The notes beneath the pieces are model-generated. The model did not search any database. It was given only the letters and a program-made list of their open reading frames with translations, and had not been told where the DNA came from. Of a stretch of DNA of 6,106 nt, positions 1 to 4,907 are shown piece by piece; position 1 is the stretch's first letter; each line of letters begins with the position of its first letter. Where the stretch lies: the NCBI GenBank assembly GCA_947259865.1, contig CAMYNZ010000233.1, positions 1 to 6,106 on the forward strand, written 5' to 3'. A program made the translations under genes and the position numbers. This DNA is from an uncultured Desulfobacterales bacterium (GTDB lineage Bacteria; Desulfobacterota; Desulfobacteria; Desulfobacterales; G020354645).

Positions 1-1310
1 TTCTTGGCGATGTCATCCAGAAAAGGTTTTTCAGAAGGGAATTTCGAGGTGTACTCTTTATTGCTCTTGAGCGTACCCCCGAGATTGTCCACCCCACCGA
101 GAAGACCGTTTAAGGCATGCACCGCCATGGCGGCGTAAGCGCCGCGGACCTGCATGCAGGGACCGCCGCCCAGCCAATTGATGGCATGCGGGGCCGCGCG
201 ACCATTTTCACGGGCGTGTTCTCTGATCTGCTCTGCCGGCAGACTGGTTATTTTGGCCGCCCACTCCGGTGTTTTGTCTTTCAGCTCCAGATTCCACCAC
301 GTGACAATGCCGTGGGTGTGTTTTTCTTCGAATGTTTCCGCATCGACGTCTTGTCCGGCCATAAATCGATTCTGGCCGTCGGTAAAATCGCCCACGAAAT
401 CTTTGTACCAGAGCCCTTCGGTGAGAATAACATGGGCTAAAGCCACCGCCAGGGCACCGTCCGTGCCGGGTTTGAGGGCCAGCCACTCATCCGCTTTTGC
501 CGCAGTAGCCGACAATCGGGGTTCAACCGTGCCTATGTGGGCCCGATCGATCGCATCCCCCCAGGCTTTTGAATAATACGAGACCTGTCTGTTGGCGGCC
601 AGCGGGTCGGCTCCCCAAAGCGTGATGCACCTGGCATTTTCCACATCATATTGCCTGTAGCCCCAGTATCCCTCTGTGAAGAAGGGGCCGAATTTTTCCG
701 CTTCGGCACAGATCGCGCTGTGGGAGATATTGTTGGGGGATCCGATGATTTTGGTCATTCGGCTGTAGAGGACATCCCGCATGTAGGAATATCGTCCCCG
801 CATGAGCATGTATTTATGGGTTTCGTTGTTATTCCGCAGCTCCATGATTTTGTCGGCGATGGTGTTCAGGGCCTCGTCCCAGGAAATAGGAACAAATTTG
901 GGGTCCTCGTTGCGTCCCTTTTTAGGGTTGGTGCGTTTCATGGGCGCTTTGATTCGATCCGGGTCGTATACCTGCTGCAGTCCCAGATGAGATCGCGGAC
1001 AACCCGCAACTCCATTCACCTTCGAATTGGGATTTCCCCGGACTTTGATCGCCCTTCCGTCGATGACATACACCTGTTTGGAGCACCAGGAGGTACATCC
1101 CTGACAGGTCGAGGCGATCCATTTACCCATCTCACCGGAAGCCGAGGTGCCGGTTTGTGCCAGAGCCTTTAGCTCGGGCTTTAGACCAATACCTGCAGCC
1201 ACAGCAGCCCCGGCAACAGCCGAAGTCTTGACAAAGGTCCGGCGTGTCATTTTCAAGTCCGCCAGAAAATCCGCCATCACTGTTTTGCTTTTTTTGTTTT
1301 TTTGTTCCAT
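1..1310 (-). CDS. arrA: Respiratory arsenate reductase catalytic subunit, ArrA type (partial, N-terminal ~436 residues)
   Basis: This is a molybdopterin (DMSO-reductase family) oxidoreductase that runs off the left edge; ArrA proteins are about 850 residues, so roughly half is present. The ATG at 1310 is preceded by GGAGG four bases upstream. A twin-arginine signal (MTRRTFVK, residues 21-28, then an alanine-rich stretch and a possible AxA cleavage site near residue 51) indicates export to the periplasm. A [4Fe-4S] site follows as Cys69, Cys72, Cys76 and Cys104 (CX2CX3CX27C). RGRY (171-174) is the motif I recall as separating ArrA from ArxA, which has GRGWG. Cys201, in HSAICAEAEK, is the likely Mo ligand, with His197, Ser198 and Lys206 around it. 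VGDF (306-309) and TPEWA (347-351) also match conserved ArrA stretches. The expected role is reduction of arsenate to arsenite as terminal electron acceptor, with an ArrB partner beyond the edge. A less likely alternative is a related polysulfide or thiosulfate reductase. Confidence 0.83.
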   Translation of the reverse strand, partial: MEQKNKKSKTVMADFLADLKMTRRTFVKTSAVAGAAVAAGIGLKPELKALAQTGTSASGEMGKWIASTCQGCTSWCSKQVYVIDGRAIKVRGNPNSKVNGVAGCPRSHLGLQQVYDPDRIKAPMKRTNPKKGRNEDPKFVPISWDEALNTIADKIMELRNNNETHKYMLMRGRYSYMRDVLYSRMTKIIGSPNNISHSAICAEAEKFGPFFTEGYWGYRQYDVENARCITLWGADPLAANRQVSYYSKAWGDAIDRAHIGTVEPRLSATAAKADEWLALKPGTDGALAVALAHVILTEGLWYKDFVGDFTDGQNRFMAGQDVDAETFEEKHTHGIVTWWNLELKDKTPEWAAKITSLPAEQIREHARENGRAAPHAINWLGGGPCMQVRGAYAAMAVHALNGLLGGVDNLGGTLKSNKEYTSKFPSEKPFLDDIAK

Positions 1311-1338
1311 AAACCCTCCATTTCTTTTTTGTGGTTTA

Positions 1339-1372
1339 AGCACATTTTCGTGTAGCTATGATTGTTTGTGCT
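1339..1372. repeat. Weak inverted repeat between receiver gene and arrA
   Basis: AGCACA (1339-1344) and TGTGCT (1367-1372) are complementary 6-base arms separated by 22 bases, in the 116-bp gap between the receiver gene and arrA. The loop is long and no T-run follows, so it is not a convincing terminator. It could be a leader structure or chance. I see no consensus promoter in this gap, which favours co-transcription of the two genes. Confidence 0.2.
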
Positions 1373-1426
1373 CGTTCACCGACCTGATAAATTCGCCTGC
1401 TAAAAATAAGAATGGCCAAAATGAGA

Positions 1427-1816
1427 TCATTTTTTCGAATTGGCGTCCTCTTCATGAATACTCCTCAGCCAGTAAAATAGTTCGTCCGGATCCACCGGTT
1501 TGTTGAGACAGGCATAAATGTGGTAGCAGATGGCATCTTTTAAATCGGGGTGAAAACGGTCTTTGGAGGTGCACAGGAAACACACCTCCGGGTGTCTGAT
1601 GGTCAGGTCCCTGATGGTACGGTTGTCGACCGGAACGGAGTCGATGTCCATTAAAACCGCCAGGCAGTCTTTTTTCTTTAGGCAGAGTTCCAGATCGGCC
1701 ATAGAATACAACGGCATGGCTTTGTAATGCTGCTGTGCGAGTAATGCGCACATTTCCCGGCACTCTTCTTCATCGGCATTTAGTATGGCAATTTTTTCTT
1801 CAGTCTTATGGCTCAA
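1427..1816 (-). CDS. Stand-alone response-regulator receiver-domain protein
   Basis: This 129-residue protein consists of one CheY-like receiver domain with no output domain. Strand 1 (IAIL, residues 9-12) is followed by NADEEE, where the usual acidic Mg-binding pair is partly replaced. The probable phosphoacceptor is Asp57 in LMDID, although the following proline is one residue further away than usual. Ser/Thr at 83-84 (CTSKD) and Lys106 in LNKPVDPDEL are the conserved switch residues. The start appears to be TTG at 1816: no ATG lies upstream in frame before a stop, and the domain begins right after this codon. Shine-Dalgarno support is weak. It sits 116 bp upstream of arrA on the same strand and about 60 bp downstream of a sigma-54-type promoter, so it is probably the first gene of the arr operon. 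A signalling or scaffolding role in control of arrA is inference; its partner kinase is not in the window. Confidence 0.8.
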   Translation of the reverse strand: MSHKTEEKIAILNADEEECREMCALLAQQHYKAMPLYSMADLELCLKKKDCLAVLMDIDSVPVDNRTIRDLTIRHPEVCFLCTSKDRFHPDLKDAICYHIYACLNKPVDPDELFYWLRSIHEEDANSKK

Positions 1817-1874
1817 TGGTCTATTCCGAGCGGAAAAAGAGGTTTGTAAGCGAATTTGCAGATGTTCCAGCAGT

Positions 1875-1880
1875 ATTATA
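1875..1880 (-). promoter_or_regulatory. TATAAT hexamer, possible alternative -10 box
   Basis: On the minus strand a perfect TATAAT lies just downstream of the sigma-54 -12 element, where the sigma-54 transcript would begin. The hexamer 17 bases upstream (TCCTGG) is a poor -35 match. It may simply be an AT-rich start region, or a weak second housekeeping promoter. Confidence 0.25.
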
Positions 1881-1883
1881 TCC

Positions 1884-1900
1884 TAGCAATTGTGGTGCCA
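1884..1900 (-). promoter_or_regulatory. Sigma-54 (RpoN) -24/-12 promoter for receiver gene and arrA
   Basis: Read on the minus strand the site is TGGCAC, five bases (CACAA), then TTGCTA. It agrees with the RpoN consensus TGGCAC-N5-TTGCW at every position, including the key GG and GC doublets and their spacing. Transcription would start near 1874, giving a leader of about 58 bases before the TTG start at 1816. Sigma-54 promoters need an ATP-dependent enhancer-binding activator, and none is encoded in the window. The match is read directly from the sequence; its activity is inferred. Confidence 0.75.
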
Positions 1901-1958
1901 GGATTAAGATTCGGATTGATTTTTCAAAAGGGAGGCTTATACCGGAGGACCCATCATG

Positions 1959-1968
1959 TGCTTAAGCA
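1959..1968. promoter_or_regulatory. Palindrome TGCTTAAGCA, candidate upstream activator site
   Basis: A perfect 10-bp palindrome is centred about 90 bp upstream of the predicted sigma-54 start site. That is a usual distance for an enhancer-binding-protein site, and TGC...GCA arms are common among such sites. Only one copy is seen, so this is a candidate based on position and symmetry. Confidence 0.35.
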
Positions 1969-2143
1969 TTTGAAATTATGGTAAAATATTATTTGATTCC
2001 AGTCACGATCACGATTTTCTCGGGGATATGGTATATACATGTTAAGAGGGAATTTGTGATTGGTGTATTATATACTTTGTATCAAAATAAGACACATTAA
2101 TTTGATTAAATTTATATAAGTTATAAATACAGATAGTTATGGA

Positions 2144-2160
2144 TGTACGAAATTCGTACA
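2144..2160. promoter_or_regulatory. Palindrome TGTACGAA-A-TTCGTACA, candidate operator
   Basis: This is a perfect 8-bp inverted repeat around one central base, 25 bp downstream of the TusA-fusion stop codon and about 278 bp upstream of the predicted sigma-54 start. A one-base loop cannot form a terminator hairpin and no T-run follows, so a dimeric DNA-binding protein site is more likely. It could be a distal enhancer for the arr promoter. Confidence 0.4.
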
Positions 2161-2185
2161 TTGCGGTAGGCTTTTGAACACGCGA

Positions 2186-2776
2186 TCAGTCAAAATCTAA
2201 AATTTGGTAAGATTTATCTTTATCTTCAAAATAAATATCTTCTACTTCAAACTGGTTCTGTTTTAAGAGATTAAATACTTCAAGTGCGTCACTCTCGCGC
2301 TCATATCCAAGGACCAATCCGCAGTGTTTGGTAATGCCTTCCGGTATGGGAAGTAGTGTGTAGTTTTTTATATTCTTTTCCTCTAGCCACCGGTGGGCTC
2401 TCGAACCTGACGCAACCGATATAAACGTGACGAGATATCTAATTTTTTTTAAGGGAATAAGTTGCAAGAGGGTTTTAATGAAATGCAGTTTTACACCTAA
2501 GGATATGAATTTTACGGTTTCAACAATCGTTTCACCCTTAAAACCTGAACCTTTGCGCACCCAGGCAATATGGTCTTCTCCCTTCGATATAATATCCAAC
2601 AATGGATTGCCGGTTTCATAACTCCAGATTTTGATCTCCTTGTTAAACGCCGGATCATCAGAAATCACTTTGAGCGTATCCCCGACTTCAGAGCGTTTTA
2701 ATTTACGGGATAACATAATCAGGGGAATCGGGCATGAATACCCGCTTGTATCAACTAAATTGATATTGTTCTCCAT
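2186..2776 (-). CDS. TusA-family sulfurtransferase fused to a DUF3343 domain
   Basis: This 196-residue protein has two domains. Residues 5-75 form a TusA/SirA-like domain with Cys15 in the CPIP motif, the residue that carries persulfide sulfur in TusA proteins. After a linker, residues about 112-190 resemble DUF3343 (a putative Se/S carrier-like family), with the PIPEGITKHCGL segment and a conserved Cys152. Two candidate sulfur-carrying cysteines on one chain suggest sulfur relay. The ATG at 2776 comes one base after the stop of the JAMM protease gene, with AAAGGG upstream inside that gene, so translation is probably coupled. From its position the likely role is to deliver sulfur to the adjacent thiocarboxylate carrier, but this is inference; the natural donor and acceptor are unknown. 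Free TusA proteins are about 80 residues, so the fused form is the notable point. It is cytoplasmic, with no signal peptide. Confidence 0.82.
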   Translation of the reverse strand: MENNINLVDTSGYSCPIPLIMLSRKLKRSEVGDTLKVISDDPAFNKEIKIWSYETGNPLLDIISKGEDHIAWVRKGSGFKGETIVETVKFISLGVKLHFIKTLLQLIPLKKIRYLVTFISVASGSRAHRWLEEKNIKNYTLLPIPEGITKHCGLVLGYERESDALEVFNLLKQNQFEVEDIYFEDKDKSYQILDFD

Positions 2777-2777
2777 G

Positions 2778-3275
2778 TCACAACCCTTTCACGGATGGGA
2801 GATGCTCGGAATTAATTTCCGAAGCTTTCTTTTTACCGCTTTTATACTGAATCATGACCTCATCGAAATGTTGCCGGTTTTGATCGTATGTCCATGCCCG
2901 GGACGCATCGAATCTGCCGCTTTTAACAGAAACGATGAGATAGAGGTAGCCTTCCCAGGCTAAACTGCGATCATGTTCTGACGGGGCAGGTGGATGATCC
3001 GGATGGGAGTGATAGAAACCGCCGATATCCAAACCTCTTTGTTCAGCCCACCTGTCGACCTCGATGAATTCTGAGGGATCAATGAGATAGCGTTTGCCGG
3101 GATCCTCCTGGGTTACATTTTTAGTCGGATGGGCAACTGAAATATAACGGGGTTTTCCAAGGGGACAAAGTAAAATCCCGCAGGCCTCGTGAGGGTAGTT
3201 TTCTACCGTATGACCGATGATTTTTTCCCCGGCCCGGCCCGCGATCGTCCAGATATTTTTTTCTGAAGTTGACAC
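2778..3275 (-). CDS. JAMM/MPN+ metallopeptidase (Mec+/HcyD-like), acting on the neighbouring sulfur carrier
   Basis: This 165-residue zinc peptidase has the full JAMM signature: Glu30 (HEACG), then His89-Ser-His91-Pro, seven residues, Ser99 and Asp102 (HXHX7SXXD). The GTG start at 3275 is preceded by AAGGG eight bases upstream; only a few codons lie between it and an upstream in-frame stop. It follows the carrier gene by 75 bp and ends one base before the TusA-fusion gene. Known relatives are Mycobacterium Mec+, which releases cysteine from the CysO-cysteine adduct, and Wolinella HcyD, which both trims the carrier C-terminus and releases homocysteine. Because the neighbouring carrier has two residues after its Gly-Gly, both trimming and product release are plausible jobs here. 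The family assignment is firm. The choice between cysteine and homocysteine release is not decided by sequence. Confidence 0.88.
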   Translation of the reverse strand: MSTSEKNIWTIAGRAGEKIIGHTVENYPHEACGILLCPLGKPRYISVAHPTKNVTQEDPGKRYLIDPSEFIEVDRWAEQRGLDIGGFYHSHPDHPPAPSEHDRSLAWEGYLYLIVSVKSGRFDASRAWTYDQNRQHFDEVMIQYKSGKKKASEINSEHLPSVKGL

Positions 3276-3350
3276 GGCGAAAACCCTTCTGACTTATTTT
3301 CTGTGAGCGTTGCTCCGGTGGTCCGCAATATTTTAGATAAATGGCTATGG

Positions 3351-3653
3351 CTACCCTACGCCGCCCGCGATGGGAGGGATAATGGACAGTTGATCACCTT
3401 CCTTTACAGGCGTGGTGGTATCGGTTTCGTACCGGCCTTTTTCTTTATTGAGGATCCGAATATCCTCGTTATTGAGAAAAATATTGATCAAAGGCCTTTG
3501 GGTTTTTTGATCATAAAGTCTGTCCTGGATGCCCGGGAATTTGGCATTAAGATCCTGAAGTACCTCCGAGACGGTACTTCCCTCGGCCTCCACAGTGTTC
3601 AGGCCATTTGTATATCCCCTTAACGGGGATGGAATTCTAATCAAGATGGACAT
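3351..3653 (-). CDS. ThiS/MoaD-like sulfur carrier protein (CysO/HcyS-like) with C-terminal Gly-Gly-Val-Gly
   Basis: This 100-residue beta-grasp protein resembles mycobacterial CysO throughout: SILIRIPSPLR at the N-terminus, a GIQDRLYD segment (41-48), INIFLNNEDIR (56-66) and a GDQLSIIPPIAGG end. In such carriers the terminal Gly-Gly is adenylated and converted to a thiocarboxylate that gives sulfur to an acceptor. Here Gly97-Gly98 is followed by Val99-Gly100 and a TAG stop, so the protein is probably a pro-form needing cleavage. The ATG at 3653 has a strong GGAGGGAGG ribosome site upstream and no in-frame alternative before a stop. The gene heads a carrier, protease and TusA-fusion unit, with its own candidate promoter. 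Co-localisation with MetY and CysE points to homocysteine or cysteine synthesis, not thiamine or molybdopterin. The E1-type activating enzyme is not in the window. Confidence 0.88.
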   Translation of the reverse strand: MSILIRIPSPLRGYTNGLNTVEAEGSTVSEVLQDLNAKFPGIQDRLYDQKTQRPLINIFLNNEDIRILNKEKGRYETDTTTPVKEGDQLSIIPPIAGGVG

Positions 3654-3721
3654 ACCGGATCCTCCCTCCGTGAGTGAAGTTGTCGATTCTTTTTCAAAAT
3701 TCCTTCTATGGGATGGGCTAT

Positions 3722-3727
3722 ATTATA
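3722..3727 (-). promoter_or_regulatory. Candidate -10 box (TATAAT) for the sulfur-carrier unit
   Basis: A perfect TATAAT on the minus strand lies about 70 bp upstream of the carrier ATG, in the AT-rich 200-bp gap after cysE. The hexamer 17 bases upstream (TTTTAA, 3745-3750) is a poor -35. It suggests the carrier, protease and TusA-fusion genes can be transcribed separately from metY-cysE. I see no convincing terminator in this gap, so read-through remains possible. Confidence 0.4.
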
Positions 3728-3853
3728 GTTCATCTACAATCTATTTAAAATTTGCATGCTTTCGTAGTTTTTCAAGGCTCAATAAATTAAAATTTTTGTA
3801 TTACCAATTGTTCTCATGAAAAAAGTGAGGAAGACGGGAAGTGAGGATCATCA

Positions 3854-4855
3854 TTAATTAATTTTGCCAAATGTTACCTTTCGCGATTTGGCCAATGATT
3901 TTTTACTGTTTCCATAATAAATCAACTCGGGCTTTTTTAACAAAACTTTGGTATCGGGCGGTACACTTTCAGTGATCCATATATTTCCACCGATAGTAGA
4001 CCTGGCTCCGATAACCGTCTCACCGCCTAATAAAGTTGAATTAGAATAAATAATCACATCATCTTCAATAGTGGGATGCCGCTTTTTATTTCTGAAAGCG
4101 TTTATCTTACTACCCGGGAGGGCCAGTGCTCCCAGGGTAACGCCCTGGTAGAGTCTGACGCGATTCCCGATTTCGGTCGTCTCACCGATAACCACACCCG
4201 TCCCATGGTCGATAAAAAAGCTACTGCCAATTTTTGCGCCGGGATGGATGTCAATGCCGGTATGACTGTGAGCATATTCAGTCATTATACGGGGCAGCAA
4301 GGGTACGGCAAGTTGGTAAAGTTCATGCGCCATGCGATAAACGGTGATTGCCAGCAGACCGGGGTAACTGAAGATTACCTCATCGTAACTCTTGGCCGCA
4401 GGGTCGCCTTGCATAGCGGCCCGAACGTCTTTTACCAGGAGAGCTCTCAACCCGGGCAGGGTCTGTATCAATTGAAGCGCATTGTCTTGGCCAAGTGCCG
4501 CACACTCATCGCAGGGTTGATCGTATCGGAGACAGTCATGCTGAACGGACAGGATAATCTGTTGTGAAAGGCCTTCAAACAGCGCTGTCATGTCCTGGCC
4601 CAGACAGTACTTGAATCTGGATGGCGAAATCACCGTTTGGGTAAAATAACCCGGAAAGATGATGCGCCGGAACTGCCGTATGATCCTGACTACCGATTCC
4701 GTCGAAGGTATGGGTGCAGGATCCACGTGATCGAATCCCGGAACTGTATGGCAGGATTCTGACAGTCTTTGTACGGTTGAATCGATAATTTCGGTGCCTT
4801 GAAGGGCGGTTTCAGAGCTAGTATTGGATTGTACGAATTCCAACGAGTTTTTCAT
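3854..4855 (-). CDS. cysE: Serine O-acetyltransferase (CysE/EpsC type)
   Basis: This enzyme makes O-acetylserine from serine and acetyl-CoA, the first committed step of cysteine synthesis. The 333-residue protein has an N-terminal helical region, then SYDEVIFSYPGLLAITVYRM (156-175), then a left-handed beta-helix of hexapeptide repeats (about 200-300). The catalytic pair equivalent to E. coli Asp143 and His158 is Asp202 (GIDIHPGAKIG) and His217 (FFIDHGTG), with the same 15-residue spacing; His260 in KKRHPTI is the expected further conserved histidine. It is longer than E. coli CysE (273 residues), mainly through an N-terminal extension with a CDEC pair (Cys115/Cys118), as I recall from longer anaerobe homologues. 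The ATG at 4855 has AAGGA about 13 bases upstream, a wide spacing. It lies 52 bp after metY, probably in the same operon. The usual partner CysK/CysM is not seen here. Confidence 0.93.
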   Translation of the reverse strand: MKNSLEFVQSNTSSETALQGTEIIDSTVQRLSESCHTVPGFDHVDPAPIPSTESVVRIIRQFRRIIFPGYFTQTVISPSRFKYCLGQDMTALFEGLSQQIILSVQHDCLRYDQPCDECAALGQDNALQLIQTLPGLRALLVKDVRAAMQGDPAAKSYDEVIFSYPGLLAITVYRMAHELYQLAVPLLPRIMTEYAHSHTGIDIHPGAKIGSSFFIDHGTGVVIGETTEIGNRVRLYQGVTLGALALPGSKINAFRNKKRHPTIEDDVIIYSNSTLLGGETVIGARSTIGGNIWITESVPPDTKVLLKKPELIYYGNSKKSLAKSRKVTFGKIN

Positions 4856-4907
4856 CAGTATAACGTGTCCTTATTTGACATTCGGCTGCAGGATTTATTA
4901 TACGTGC

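Larger units (their letters stand above)
1817..2185. other. AT-rich regulatory intergenic region
   Basis: These 369 bases separate the sulfur cluster from the receiver-arrA unit. I see no coding sequence with both a ribosome site and plausible length on either strand. The region holds a sigma-54-type promoter, two perfect palindromes and a small GTATATAC palindrome (2031-2038). No clear intrinsic terminator follows the upstream gene, so partial read-through from the sulfur cluster is possible. Confidence 0.7.

Noticed and set aside
651..1172. Plus-strand open frame of 173 codons within arrA.
   Set aside because: It is antisense to a clearly conserved molybdoenzyme and its translation shows no recognisable domain.
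1735..1965. Plus-strand open frame of 76 codons crossing the receiver gene start and the promoter region.
   Set aside because: Its 5' part is antisense to the receiver gene, it has no clear ribosome site, and it covers the sigma-54 promoter.
1955..1972. Plus-strand ATG with GGAGG upstream opening a five-codon frame.
   Set aside because: It is too short and no plus-strand gene follows it; the GGAGG is most likely chance.
1952..2039. 28-codon minus-strand frame in the intergenic region, starting at the ATG in ACATGTATATACC.
   Set aside because: There is no ribosome site, no recognisable motif, and it overlaps the candidate activator palindrome.
3650..3733. Possible 27-residue minus-strand leader ORF whose TGA overlaps the sulfur-carrier ATG (ATGA).
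   Set aside because: The overlap suits translational coupling, but there is no ribosome site before its ATG, and the start overlaps the TATAAT box expected to lie upstream of the transcript start.
3796..3853. Possible terminator after cysE, with a T-rich run on the minus strand.
   Set aside because: The repeated CCTCAC units are direct, not inverted, so no stable hairpin forms before the T-run.
4076..4567. Plus-strand open frame of 163 codons within cysE.
   Set aside because: It lies entirely opposite a conserved acetyltransferase and its translation resembles no known family.
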